64,000 nucleotides of DNA from Prasinococcaceae sp. CCMP 1430 (Eukaryota; Prasinodermophyta; Palmophyllophyceae; Prasinococcales; Prasinococcaceae), in NCBI GenBank assembly GCA_013416795.1, contig RQSC01000007.1:192093-256092 (forward strand), read 5' to 3'. The translations under genes were made by a program, and so were the position numbers. Each line of letters opens with the position of its first letter. Within the stretch, counting starts at the first letter, position 1. Below are positions 20,365 to 30,745 of this stretch, piece by piece. Under the pieces are notes generated by a model. It worked only from the letters and a program-made list of their open reading frames with translations, did not search any database and had not been told where the DNA came from.

Positions 20365-21651
20365 TCAGGGGAGGTTGTACACGCGTTGCAGAGCGGGGGG
20401 CGGGCAGGGCGAACGGCACAGGGGGCACTCGGGCTTGGCGGTGGTCCACTCGGCGATGCACCGCCAGCAGAACATGTGGCCGCACGGCGTCGCGGTCGGC
20501 GCGTCGCGCGCGCCAAGGCACAGAGTGCAGCGCTGGCGCTCGTCGTCGGCGCCAGCGTCTGGCGGGCATTCCGCGGCAGCCCCAGCGGGGGCACATAACT
20601 GAGCGGGGGTGCCGTCCGCCTCAAGGACGGCCACGTTGCGAGGGGCGGGTCCCACGCCTGGGCGCCGCGGTGCGCCCTTTGGCCCTCTGCCCCCAGCCCC
20701 GCTGCCGGTGGCGTCGCCAGAAACACCGAGTCCCGAGCGCAGGTTGCTCCACAGGGTTGGAAAGGAGGTCACCGAGAGCTGCAAAAGCAGCATGACGCCA
20801 AGCACACCGTAATGCGGCCGTGCGATGCCCTCGCGGCCAATGAAGACGTATCTCACGCCCGCCGCTCGATGCGATATGTGGTAGAACGTCCCGAAGAAGT
20901 AGAAAAGCGAGAGGTGCATGCGCAGCGCATGCGCGCTCGCTTCGTCCAGCGCGGGAAGCGCGCGGCCCACGCGCAGGACGAAGCGGGCCAGCGCTACGCG
21001 GGCTCGCGCCATGGTGGCGCTCCCGCTCGCTGTGCGCGCGCCATCCACGCCGTCCGCACCCACGCCCGCCCCGGCGCTGCCGCCCTCGCCGCCGCTCTCG
21101 TCATCCTCTGCTTCCGCGGCGGCGACGGCCGAGCTGCGTAGCCTCTGCACGAGATATGGTACCATGGCCTGCAGTGACACCAGCATCGCGCGGCGCAATC
21201 GCGAGGGGGGCGCACCGTCGCGGTCGGCAACCATGAGCACGTCGCTGTACTCCTCGCCAAGCGTCTGACCGCCCGCGCCAGTCGTGAGCGCGAAGTACGC
21301 GAGGGATGCGGCGAGTTGCAGCTCGGGCGCGTGACGCATCGCCGCTCGCGCGCCGAAGACAGCTCGCGCCGCGTCGGTCAGCGCAGACCCCAGCTGTGCC
21401 TCGTAGTATGCGTCTTTCTGCGCCGCGCGCAGCACGTCAGGCTGCTGCGCTGCCGGCAGCGACGGCCACGCGCCCGCCGGGGCACCGCCGCCCTCGCCGC
21501 CGCCGCCGTCCTCCTCCTCCTTCTCCTCCTCTTCTTCGTCTGACGTCGCCGCTGTACTTGCCACGCCACTCTCACGCCGCCCCCTCCACACACCGCGCCC
21601 CCGCAGCGCAGTCGCGTGCGTGCCGCGGCGCACGGCAGCGCGCTGCTCGCC
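20365..21651 (-). CDS. PEX10: Peroxisome biogenesis RING protein PEX10, 5' end unresolved
   Basis: Peroxisomal membrane ubiquitin ligase of the PEX2-PEX10-PEX12 complex that recycles PEX5. About 425 codons are open. An acidic Glu/Gly-rich start is followed by the family's N-terminal motif (PDVLRAAQKDAYYEAQL), membrane-associated helices (e.g. LRMHLSLFYFFGTFYHISHR with RYVFIGRE) and a C-terminal C3HC4 RING: C-x2-C, C-G-H, C-x2-C, C-P-L-C. All eight zinc ligands are present. There is no ATG before the conserved N-terminal helix. The frame is closed by TGA at 21654-21652, so a short upstream exon with the start is likely; an ATG near 21752 on this strand is a candidate. Low-complexity inserts of Gly/Ala/Asp occur between helices. 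PEX2 or PEX12 are less likely because of the RING type and position. Confidence 0.87.
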   Translation of the reverse strand, partial: GEQRAAVRRGTHATALRGRGVWRGRRESGVASTAATSDEEEEEKEEEDGGGGEGGGAPAGAWPSLPAAQQPDVLRAAQKDAYYEAQLGSALTDAARAVFGARAAMRHAPELQLAASLAYFALTTGAGGQTLGEEYSDVLMVADRDGAPPSRLRRAMLVSLQAMVPYLVQRLRSSAVAAAEAEDDESGGEGGSAGAGVGADGVDGARTASGSATMARARVALARFVLRVGRALPALDEASAHALRMHLSLFYFFGTFYHISHRAAGVRYVFIGREGIARPHYGVLGVMLLLQLSVTSFPTLWSNLRSGLGVSGDATGSGAGGRGPKGAPRRPGVGPAPRNVAVLEADGTPAQLCAPAGAAAECPPDAGADDERQRCTLCLGARDAPTATPCGHMFCWRCIAEWTTAKPECPLCRSPCPPPALQRVYNLP

Positions 21652-22838
21652 TCACTCGGCGCGCCAGACCCGACCCGGGCTCCCGCTCCGACCCTCCCTC
21701 GCCCGCGCCCGCGCCCCCGCCGCGCGCACACGCGTTTTGATGGCGATCATCCAGCCCCTGAACAAACGGGAGCCTCTCTCACCGCGCGGAGTGCTCGTGC
21801 GTAGCTGTTATGATGACGTTGCGGTGTGGGTTCGTTTGTCGTTTGAGTTCGCCGCGCGCGCCATCAAACTGCATCAAATCGCCTCCCCCTCGCTTCCTTC
21901 CGCTCCCCCACTACCCGGTGGCGCGCGGCAGCGCGCGCGCGCGCGCGCGCGAAACGCAGACGCGAACGCGAACGATTGCCGAGTTCGCGGAAGCCCTCCG
22001 CGAAAGGGGACGGCGGGGCGCGCGGGCGAGAGGGGCGCGTGGCAACGGGCGCGCGGAAACGCGCGGAGTCGGCGCGAGCGAAAACTGGGCGGAAAAAAAC
22101 GCGCGCCGCCGCCGTGCGCTCGCAAGAGTCTCTCTCGCTCGCTCGTGCTCGTGCTCGTGCGCGCGCGTGCCGAGGGCTGCCGCGGGGGCAGGCCGGGCGA
22201 GCGGGTGCGCGGGGCACATCAAGGGATGCCGCCAGGAGGTGCGTTGCAGCGCGCGCGCCGCGCTGCTGCGCGCGTGCGACGGCGCTGCGCGAGGCGCGAG
22301 CGTGGCGCGCGGCTGTTGGCGTTTCGCTCGTCGAAGCCGCGGGCTGGGGGCCTGTCAAAAAAAAAAAAAAAACGACGCGCGCGCGCGAGATGGGTGCGGA
22401 TGGGGGGGGAGTGGCACGAGGGTTGGTGACAACGCACTGTGCGCGACGGCCTTGCAATTGCCGTCAGGTCGGTGGACTCGCTGGCCGATGCCGATCTCGA
22501 TGGGGACATCAGCGCCCGGGAGGGCGCCCGAAGATCCCTACACAAGCCCCCATCGCGCGCGCGCGCCACGCTCGTTTTCTTTTTGCTTTTTCAAACGGAC
22601 TGCTGCGTGGTGGTCTGGCCCGGCGCCTGCGCCGGATGGTGCCTGCCAGAGCCTTCCTGCCCGCTGGGGCGCGCGCCGCGGCACTCACGCTGCGTGGCCC
22701 AGCCAAGCTTGGAGGCCAAAGGCGCGGCTGAGAAAAGGAGTGGGAGCGGCTCGCGCTCAATGATGTGTTTGCGTGCGCTGACCCTCTCGCGCAATCACGG
22801 CACGGCGTGCGTGCACTTGACGGTGCGTTAACGCGTAT
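21652..22838. other. Divergent intergenic region PEX10 / Sec24, with A16 run
   Basis: Very CpG-rich sequence with an alternating GC tract near 21932-21951 and an A16 run at 22357-22372. It probably contains the missing 5' exon of PEX10 and possibly a first exon of Sec24: tatgcag ending at 22842 would be a usable splice acceptor in front of the proline-rich frame. No independent gene was recognised. Confidence 0.4.
22357..22372. repeat. A16 homopolymer
   Basis: Longest A run in the window, in the PEX10/Sec24 intergenic region. Confidence 0.9.
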
Positions 22839-22892
22839 GCAGCCCCTCCGCCAGGAGGACCGCCGCGCGGCCCACCTCCTGGCGCCCCCACT

Positions 22893-25800
22893 ATGGGCGG
22901 TCCTCCGCCGGGCGCTCCGCCGATGGGCGGCCCTCCGCGCGGTCCGCCGCCGCCGGGCGGCCCGCCACCAGGCGGCCCGCCTCGCGGCCCTCCACCGGGT
23001 GGGCCCCCGCGGGGCGGACCACCCCCTGCGGGTATGCCTGTGGGTGTGCCGCCGCCCGCCCGCGGGGCGCCACCTGCAGGTTTTCCGCCTCCACCGACGC
23101 AGCAGCAAACGCCGCCCCCAGCAGGTCCAGCAGGGCCGCCTGCAGGGTTTCCACCCGCGCCGATGCAGCAGCAGCAGGCGCCTCCGCCGGGGCCACCTGC
23201 AGGCTTCCCGCCTCCGCCGCAGCAGCAGACGCCACCACCACCTAATGCAGCCCCGGGTGCGCGGCCCGCGGGCTTCCCCCCCCCGCCTGGCGCCGCGGCC
23301 GCGCCGGGGCCACCCCCGCCGCAAAACTTTGTGCTGGCACAAGCCAAGCCGCTGCCGCAGCCAAAGGCGCCCCCGCCGATGACTGCCGCGCCCCCTCCGG
23401 CTGCGGCGCAGCAGAAGCAGCAGGCTACCTCAGCGCAGCAAGTGACGATGGGTGCCCCACCCCAGCCTGCGGAGATCCAGTACACACAGAGCGGGCCCGC
23501 GAGGGGCGCACCGCAGGCCTCGCGACGTGCGTACCACGATCCCGGTTCTGGCGGCATGGCAGCTGGGCACGTGCCCCCCATGCAGCCGGGCGCTCAGGCG
23601 CCCATGATGGGAGCGCCGCCGGGCGGCGCGGCGCCTGGCGTACATGCCGGCGCGCCGCAGGCTCCTGGCGCGTACGCTGGGGGTTACGGCGGCGCGGATG
23701 TGGCCGCGCAGGCGGCGGCGCTGGCCGAGCAGATGCAGTCGCTCGAGATGGGCACACCCACGCCTGGTGGTGCTGCCCAGGGCGTGGACATGACCACGTT
23801 CCCGCGTCCGGCGGGCCTGAGCGTCCCGCCCGCGCCGCAGCAGCCGAACGCGCCACCCGCTTTTCTCCGCCTGACCACCAATGCTATACCCAACTCGGCG
23901 CATCTCGCGCAGCGCTTCGGCGTGCCTCTTGGGGCTATTATCACGCCGTTGTCGACCGCCGAGCACGCGCCAGTGGCACGATTCGGCGAGAGCGGCATCG
24001 TGCGCTGCCGCAAGTGCCGCACGTACATCAACCCGTTTGTGCAGTTCCAAGACGGCGGCCGCCGCTTCCGCTGCAACGTTTGCAGCTACGTCAACGACGT
24101 CCCCCCTGATTACATGTGCCCACTGGATGCGAATGGGCAGCGGGTGGACCTCGCCCAGCGGCCCGAGCTGACGCACGGCACCGTTGAGTACGAGGCAAGC
24201 GCCGAGTACATGGTCCGGGCGCCCATGCCGCCGTCGTACTTCTTCGCCCTCGACGTGTCGGCATCGGCTGTGCAAAGTGGCTTGCTGGCGACGGCCGTGA
24301 ATGCGATCAAGGGCACTCTCGACTCGCTGCCCAACGACGGACGCACGCAGGTGGGCTTTATGACGTTTGACTCGACCATTCATTTGTACCGCCTGGGCGC
24401 TGGCAAGACAACGCCGCAAATGATGGTGCTTGCCGACTTGGCTGAGCCCTTCCTGCCCGTGCCCGACGAACTCCTCGCCAACCTGGTGGAGAGCCGTGCC
24501 GCAATCGATACTCTGCTTGATTCGCTTGCCTCGATGCACGCCGCGACCACCACGCAAGACTCGTGTCTCGGTCCGGCGCTGCAGACGGCGTTCATGGTTA
24601 TGCAGCACTGCGGTGGCAAGCTCATGGTCTTTCAGAGCTCAATGCCCAACCTGGGCGAGGGGAAGCTACGCGTGCGGGAGGACCCCAGGCTGTACGGCTC
24701 GGAAAAGGAGGCGACACTCCGGCAGCCCGGCAGCCCGTTCTACAAAAAGCTGGCTGCTGAGTGCAGCCGTGTGCAGATTTCTGTGGACCAGTTCCTCGCG
24801 CCGCAGGGTCCCATTGACGCGTTCTCGTTGTCCGCGCTGAGCAGGTATACCTGCGGCAGCATGTACGTGTACCCTCGCTTCCACGCCTCGCGCGACGGCG
24901 AGCGCATGCACAACGAGATCCAGCGCAACCTCACGCGCCAGGCCGGTTGGGAAGCGGTCATGCGTGTGCGCTGCTCGAAGGGCCTGCGCATTAGCGCGTT
25001 TCACGGCAACTTCTTCATCCGCAGTTCGGACCTGCTGGCTCTGCCGTGCGTGTCGCCCGACCAGTCGTTCGCTGTGCAGATCTCGCACGAGGAGGGGCCG
25101 CTGCAGGGCTCGGTTGCGTACACGCAGTGCGCGTTGCTCTTCACCACCTCGGCTGGAGAGCGCCGCATCCGCGTGTCGACCCTGGCCACGCCGGTGGTGT
25201 CAGATCTCGGCGAGATGTACCGCGCTGCCGACGGAGATGCCTGCTCTGCGATGATGGCCCGGCTCGCAAGCGAAGCGGCGATGTCCGGCAAGCTCGACGA
25301 CGCGCGCAACATGGCGCAGAACCGCGTGCTTGCGTGTCTGCGGGAGTACCGTCATCTGTACCCCACACAGTATCGTGCGCCCAACAAGCTCATGTACCCT
25401 GAACCGCTGCGGTTGCTCGCGCTCTTCGCGCTGGCCACGGCGAAGAGCGACGCCCTGCGTGGCGGCGGCAGTGATGTGGACTCGGACGTGCGCGCGGAGG
25501 CCATTTTCAACGCCAGCGCGCTGCCGGTCGAGCATGCGCTGCAGTCGCTGTACCCCACCATCTACGCGCTGCACGCTGACTCGGGAGGCGACGAGAACAC
25601 GCTGCCCCCAGTGGCGCCAGCATGCACCGAGCTCATCGATCAGCGCGGCGTGTATCTGATGGACAACGGCAGGGTGCTGTGCCTGTGGATCGGTGGCGTC
25701 GCGCCCGCCGAGCTCGTCGGCGAGCTATTCGGCGTCGACGCGAGCCAGCCGCTGGACGTCTCCACTCTGCGTCTGGAGAACGGCAAGGGCCCCGCCGCCA

Positions 25801-25991
25801 AGCGTGCGCAGAAGGTGGTGGCCGCCCTTCGCGGCGGCAAGCAGCACTGGCAGCCGCTCTTCGTGGCTCGGCAAGGGGATCCCTCCGAGGCCTTCTTCCA
25901 GTCCAAGCTCGTGGAGGATCGATCGATGGGCGCCATGTCCTACTCGGACCTCCTCTGTGCCTATCACCGCCAAGCGCAGTCCCTCGGGTAA
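22893..25991 (+). CDS. SEC24: Sec24 COPII coat cargo-adaptor subunit
   Basis: Inner COPII coat protein that, with Sec23, selects cargo at ER exit sites. 1032 aa from the ATG at 22893. Residues 1 to about 340 are Pro/Gly/Gln-rich and disordered, as in the family. The zinc finger has C372, C375, C394 and C397 (CRKC...CNVC). The trunk domain follows (YFFALDVSASAVQSG, then 'QVGFMTFDS'), then the beta-sandwich, a helical domain and the C-terminal gelsolin-like domain (RGVYLMDNGRVLCLWIGG). Length and order fit Sec24. The proline-rich frame stays open upstream to 22821 and a splice acceptor is possible at 22842, so the real N terminus could be a little longer. Confidence 0.95.
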   Translation: MGGPPPGAPPMGGPPRGPPPPGGPPPGGPPRGPPPGGPPRGGPPPAGMPVGVPPPARGAPPAGFPPPPTQQQTPPPAGPAGPPAGFPPAPMQQQQAPPPGPPAGFPPPPQQQTPPPPNAAPGARPAGFPPPPGAAAAPGPPPPQNFVLAQAKPLPQPKAPPPMTAAPPPAAAQQKQQATSAQQVTMGAPPQPAEIQYTQSGPARGAPQASRRAYHDPGSGGMAAGHVPPMQPGAQAPMMGAPPGGAAPGVHAGAPQAPGAYAGGYGGADVAAQAAALAEQMQSLEMGTPTPGGAAQGVDMTTFPRPAGLSVPPAPQQPNAPPAFLRLTTNAIPNSAHLAQRFGVPLGAIITPLSTAEHAPVARFGESGIVRCRKCRTYINPFVQFQDGGRRFRCNVCSYVNDVPPDYMCPLDANGQRVDLAQRPELTHGTVEYEASAEYMVRAPMPPSYFFALDVSASAVQSGLLATAVNAIKGTLDSLPNDGRTQVGFMTFDSTIHLYRLGAGKTTPQMMVLADLAEPFLPVPDELLANLVESRAAIDTLLDSLASMHAATTTQDSCLGPALQTAFMVMQHCGGKLMVFQSSMPNLGEGKLRVREDPRLYGSEKEATLRQPGSPFYKKLAAECSRVQISVDQFLAPQGPIDAFSLSALSRYTCGSMYVYPRFHASRDGERMHNEIQRNLTRQAGWEAVMRVRCSKGLRISAFHGNFFIRSSDLLALPCVSPDQSFAVQISHEEGPLQGSVAYTQCALLFTTSAGERRIRVSTLATPVVSDLGEMYRAADGDACSAMMARLASEAAMSGKLDDARNMAQNRVLACLREYRHLYPTQYRAPNKLMYPEPLRLLALFALATAKSDALRGGGSDVDSDVRAEAIFNASALPVEHALQSLYPTIYALHADSGGDENTLPPVAPACTELIDQRGVYLMDNGRVLCLWIGGVAPAELVGELFGVDASQPLDVSTLRLENGKGPAAKRAQKVVAALRGGKQHWQPLFVARQGDPSEAFFQSKLVEDRSMGAMSYSDLLCAYHRQAQSLG

Positions 25992-26494
25992 AAGGGTCAT
26001 ACATTTCAGCCACTGGTGAAGGCATCCCTTTCCCCATCTCAATGACTCAAACCTTGCCCGCGGGCGCTGGCCACACAGCGCGCGCGTGCGGGCGCGCGGC
26101 ACGGCGCAGAGCGCGACGCGCGGCGCCCCCCCTTGCGCCAGCCATGGAGGAGGTTCGCCGCGGCGCGCCCGCGATCTGGCTCACCATCGAGGGGACGCGC
26201 TCCGCGGCGCTCGGGGGTCAGAATACGTAGAACTACGGGCAGCGCGGAAAAACCTTTTTTTTTTTTTCACACTTTCCGGATCCGCAGCGCGGGCCAGCCC
26301 GGCTCGTATGCACATGCGCATCCACAGCAGGGGGCGGCCAGTGCGCTGGGGCGGCGCCACACCGCCGCGGCGCTCCGCTGGGGCATACCCCTCCCCCCCC
26401 CCCTCCCCATTACGGAGGGGTTGTGGGGGTACGTCGACTGGGGAGTCTTTGGTGGGAAGGGCGCGCGGGTGCGCCACCCCAGGCGCGCGCCGAC
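25992..26494. other. Intergenic region Sec24 / PNPase
   Basis: A tandem gap of about 500 nt. It has a T13-type run near 26252-26264 and a C-rich run near 26391-26405. No gene was recognised. Confidence 0.45.
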
Positions 26495-28909
26495 ATGCTG
26501 CGGCACTCGAGGCGGCGGCTGTCTCGCGCGCTGTCGCGAGCTGCTGCAGCACGATGCGCGAGTGCCTCGGCGTCCGGGGGCTCGCGCGGACTCGTTGAGG
26601 AGGCGGTCCTCCCCGGGGGCTCGGTCGTCGCATTCGAGAGCGGTGAGCTCGCACGGCTTGCCGATGGCGCAGCGCTCGTCCGCCACGGCGACAATGCGGT
26701 GCTCGCGACGGTGGTGTCCTCTGCGCCCTCGTTTGAGGATGCGGCGACGTCTGATGGCTTTCTGCCGCTGCAGGTCGAGTACAAGGAGAAGGCCTTTGCG
26801 AGCGGCCGAATACCCGCGACCTTTACGCGCCGGGAAGGCGCCCCTCGCGACCGTGAAGTGCTCGCATGCCGAGTCATCGACCGCGCGTTGCGACCGCGCT
26901 TCCCGAAAGGGTTCGCCTACGAGACACAGCTGCTTGCGAGCCTCCTCTCGGCCGACGGCAATCGCCACGCGGACGTGGCGGCCATCAACGCTGCAGCTGC
27001 CGCGGTCGCACTCTCTGACGTGCCATTTGATGCACCCGTCGCAGCGGTGCGCGTCGGCGCGACGGCGGCGGGCGAGCTGGTCGTAGACCCAGACGCGGAC
27101 ACGCTGCGCGACGAGTGCGCGCTGGAGCTGCTGTACGCGCGCGCGGAAGGCGACCGCGCGCTCATGGTCGAGGCCGCGGCCCGGCCTGGCGTGTCCGAGG
27201 CTGTGTTCGCGGCCGCGCTGCGGCTCGCGCACGATGCTGCAGCGCCATTGCTCGACGCGCAGCGCCGGCTCATGGCGGCCGCGTCCAGGGCAAAACGCAC
27301 GGTCAAGCTGATGCGGCCTTCGCCAGCGGTCAGCGATGCGCTGTTGGCCGCGGGCGGAGCAGAGGCCGTGCGCGCGGCGCTGTTCGATCCGTCCGTCGAC
27401 AAGGCCGCGCGCGCGGCACGACTTGAGGCAGCCAAGGCGCGCGTGGCGTCTACAGCCGGCATGAAGGACGAGGAGGGCATCGAGATGGCGCTTGAGAAAC
27501 TCGCGGCGTCAGCGGTGCGCGAGGGGGCGCTGGAACATGGCGAGCGCGTTGACGGCCGTGCGCTGCACGAGCTGCGCCCGCTACGCTGCATGGTGGGTTT
27601 GCTCCCTGGCACGCACGGCGATGCGCTCTTCTCGCGCGGTGATACGCAGGCACTTACGGCTGTCACTGTCGGCGGGCTTGCGGACGCCGCCGAGCAGGAC
27701 CACCCCGTGCGCAGCGTGCCTCCCAAGGCCTTCTACGTGCACTACTCCATGCCGCCCTTCGCCACCAACGAAGTGGGCAAGGTCGGCGGTGTCGGGCGAC
27801 GTGAGGTTGGCCACGGAGCGCTCGCCGAGAAGGCGCTCGCGGCGGTCGCTCCAGACGAGCGCGACTTCCCCTTCGCCGTGCGCGTCTCCTCGGAGGTGCT
27901 CGGCTCCAATGGGTCAAGCTCCATGGCGACGGTGTGCGGCGGCTCGCTCGCCCTCATGGACGCTGGCGTGCCTGTGCGTGAGCACGTCGCGGGCATCAGC
28001 GTTGGGCTCGTAATGGACCTCGAGCAGCTGGAGGCAAGCCCAAACGATACGCCCAGGTACGCCCTGCTAACGGATATCCAGGGGCTCGAGGACGGGCTGG
28101 GCGACATGGACTTCAAGATCTGTGGCACTCGCTCGGGCATCACCGCGGTGCAGCTTGACATCAAGCCCAGCGGCGTGCCAGTGGGGGTGCTTGAGTCAGC
28201 GCTGCAACCCGCACTGGAGGCGCGACACAAGATCCTGGACGCTATGGAGGCCACGATTTCTGCGCCGCGCGAGAGCGTGGGTGACAACGCGCCGCGTGTG
28301 GAAACAATCGATCTCATGGCCGATCTCGTTGGGAAGCTCGTCGGGCTGCAGGGGGTTGGCATGCGCGACATTGAGTCGCGCAGCGGCTCCAAGCTGACGG
28401 TCGAGCACAGCGAGGATGGCGAGCGTGCCAAGGTATCCATCTTCGCGCCTGATGCGAAGAGCATGGCTCTCGCACGCGCCCTGGTGGGCGAGGCCATCTC
28501 CGGGGACGTTCCCGTCGGCAAGGTGCTGCGCGCGCGCGTGCTTCGTCTCGAAGAGTATGGCGCAATCCTCGAGCTCTTCCCATCCAAGCGGCAGGGGTTG
28601 CTGCACGTGGCGGAAATCTCGCACGAGGGCGTCGGCCGCGCGGGCGACGTGCTGAGCGTCGGGCAGGAGATAAAGGTGCAGGTGCTGGACGTAGACATCC
28701 GGGGCAATGTCAAGCTCTCGCGCAAGAGGCTCCTCCCGCAGAGCAAGGCGCCCGCGGAGGCGGCCAAGGGCTTCGGTCCACCGCCGCAGACGATGTCGGC
28801 AGCAAGCGCGGCCAAAAGCACCACAGAAAGGGGCGTTGGTGGCAAGGGCGGCAAGGGCAGTGGCAGACAACAACGGCCTAGGCATGGGCGCATGAAGCGC
28901 GACAGCTAA
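26495..28909 (+). CDS. PNP: Polyribonucleotide nucleotidyltransferase (PNPase), organellar
   Basis: Phosphorolytic 3'-5' exoribonuclease, 804 aa, single exon. The ATG at 26495 gives MLRHSRRRLSRALSRAAAAR, an arginine-rich amphipathic leader typical of a mitochondrial (or plastid) presequence; an upstream in-frame codon at 26423 is not ATG. The domain order is two RNase PH-like cores (first with EYKEKAFASGRIP; second with FATNEVGKVGGVGRREVGHG), an alpha linker between them, then KH (LVGLQGVGMRDIESRSGSKL) and S1 (GKVLRARVLRLEEYGAILEL). The C-terminal tail is Gly/Lys/Arg-rich. All domains of an active PNPase are there. It converges on the GT29 gene with 106 nt between stop codons. Confidence 0.95.
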   Translation: MLRHSRRRLSRALSRAAAARCASASASGGSRGLVEEAVLPGGSVVAFESGELARLADGAALVRHGDNAVLATVVSSAPSFEDAATSDGFLPLQVEYKEKAFASGRIPATFTRREGAPRDREVLACRVIDRALRPRFPKGFAYETQLLASLLSADGNRHADVAAINAAAAAVALSDVPFDAPVAAVRVGATAAGELVVDPDADTLRDECALELLYARAEGDRALMVEAAARPGVSEAVFAAALRLAHDAAAPLLDAQRRLMAAASRAKRTVKLMRPSPAVSDALLAAGGAEAVRAALFDPSVDKAARAARLEAAKARVASTAGMKDEEGIEMALEKLAASAVREGALEHGERVDGRALHELRPLRCMVGLLPGTHGDALFSRGDTQALTAVTVGGLADAAEQDHPVRSVPPKAFYVHYSMPPFATNEVGKVGGVGRREVGHGALAEKALAAVAPDERDFPFAVRVSSEVLGSNGSSSMATVCGGSLALMDAGVPVREHVAGISVGLVMDLEQLEASPNDTPRYALLTDIQGLEDGLGDMDFKICGTRSGITAVQLDIKPSGVPVGVLESALQPALEARHKILDAMEATISAPRESVGDNAPRVETIDLMADLVGKLVGLQGVGMRDIESRSGSKLTVEHSEDGERAKVSIFAPDAKSMALARALVGEAISGDVPVGKVLRARVLRLEEYGAILELFPSKRQGLLHVAEISHEGVGRAGDVLSVGQEIKVQVLDVDIRGNVKLSRKRLLPQSKAPAEAAKGFGPPPQTMSAASAAKSTTERGVGGKGGKGSGRQQRPRHGRMKRDS

Positions 28910-29015
28910 TCAACTAATGGAACCTCCGTACACTCGCATGCGTCCTTTGTTTGCATGCTGTTAGGTTCGGCACTCGAGAGAATATTATCGAGTGTCGATA
29001 GTGGGTGGTGTCGCC

Positions 29016-30460
29016 TCAGATTGGACGGAGGCGGACGGTCCGGTGTCCGTTGAGCCCTCCATTGGCATTTGTGTGATTGAACATCTCCGCGATGTAAACG
29101 GCCGTGGCGGCTTCGATGCCATACGAATGCGCGCCCGTCGAGTGCCTGTGGTCATGGTCCCAGTAGTGGCCTGGCACATTCACCTGTTGGATGTTGCCCC
29201 AGCCATAGAGGGTGGTATGCCTGCAGAGGCCACCGATGGTGGCAAGCATGATGCCACAGGTGCCCATGGACGGCCGCCGGCAGCGAATGTTTTCAACCGA
29301 GTGCATGCGTGCCCAGCCTCGGCAGATCTTTGCGTACGGCTCCTGGTACATCTCCTTCCACGCAATCTCCTCTACGAGCGTCGCGTGGTCGCACGCGCCC
29401 GCGTGCTTTCCCAGCTCCTCGCGCACCCCGGCGCCGATGCTTCGCCACTCGTCCCGAATGAAGCCGTACAGGAGGTGGAGCTGCTTGTGCTGCGCGCACC
29501 TTGGCCCCCATGCGTCGACATCACGCGCGACCACATCATTGACCAGCAGGACATCGGTGCGCGAACCGACCTGGCGTTCAAAGCCCTCGGTTGGGGCGAG
29601 GTTAAAGCGCATTATGGCGTCGTAGCTGTCAATCTCAGCGCCGAGCTCCACATTGGCGAGCGACGGGGAGGAGCCCACGACCGCACAGCGCTCATACTCG
29701 GGTTCACCGCGCGGCGCGAAAAGGCCATCCGCCCGGTTGTTCACTAGGGCGCCCTGAGCGACGTCCTCGTCGCGCACGGGCAGCGCCTTTGCTGCGCTGA
29801 AGAAGCATGGCACTCGACCGCTCGGGCCACACTCCTGTATCCTCCTGTGGGTTGGCACGGCGCGTACAGCAGCAGCAAGTCAGCTTTCGTTCGAACAGAA
29901 GACGCATGCTCGCGGCCAGTACGCTCGGGTGGTTGGAAAAGTAGGCGAGCGGGTGGTAAGGCGCGTGCGCGGGCGCACGTTTGGCAGAAGGCGGGGCTAT
30001 GCCGCAAAGCGCGCATCACGCACTTGTGGTTCTTCGCGAGCCAGCCCTTGCAGCAGTGGTTTTCCTGTCTGCGAGTCCCCTTAGGCACGTACGAGATTTT
30101 GGTCCCCAAGTCGGCGCAAGTGGGCCCACCGCAGCTCGAGCATAGGTCGGCGTCGCAGCAGAAGCCGAGGGCGGAGAAGTTTGCGCCGCTGCCACTGTAC
30201 ACTCCGTGGGGCGGACACGGCCCGCGCTCGCCTCGATTTGCTCGGAAGAGTGGATGCAATCCATCCCCCACGAGGTCAACGCCGGCCACCAGCCGCGTCA
30301 CTTCCGCCTCCTCGCGCAGCGCTCGTGCCGTTCGTCCATCGCCACGCAGCGCTTGTGCTACTCGCGCCGGCGCACTGGCGGGTGCCTCTGCAAGCGCCGG
30401 CGCACCCAGCGCGAGCGCAGACGCCAGCATCGCAGCTGCTGCGGCCCATGCGCGCAGCAT
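29016..30460 (-). CDS. GT29 sialyltransferase-like glycosyltransferase
   Basis: Predicted Golgi/secretory glycosyltransferase of 419 aa. Exons are complement(30020..30460) and complement(29016..29834), phase 0 junction. The N terminus (MLRAWAAAAAMLASALALG) is a signal peptide or signal anchor. A Cys-rich segment follows (CCDADLCSSCGGPTC). The catalytic region has the GT29 L-motif (RCAVVGSSPSL followed by IDSYDAIMRFNLAP), the S-motif (SMGTCGIMLATIGGLC) and the downstream HYWD and H-S-Y-G-I-E motifs that correspond to motifs III and VS. GT29 members in plants and algae transfer sialic-acid-like or Kdo-type sugars, and their donor is often uncertain. The donor and acceptor cannot be told from sequence. 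It is divergent from the TPK gene (285 nt between starts). Confidence 0.85.
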
Positions 30461-30745
30461 ACCCGCCTCTTATCCCCCCCACCACACCGCACCCCACCCC
30501 ACCAACCCACCCCTTCCCTCCCCTCACCCGCCCTCCTCCGCAACCGGCCCTGGACCCCCAATCCGCGCACTCGCCCGCCCGTGAGCTCGCTGCGTGTTGT
30601 GTGGCGTCCACCCTCACCCTGGCGCCCTCAAGACGCCCCTCATGCGACGTAATTCGAACAATCCCGCCCCGGCCAACCAGACCTCGCGCGCGTGGCGCTG
30701 CGCTGCGAGTGCGCAGCGCCGCGCTTCGTGTGCAGCGGCGCCCCG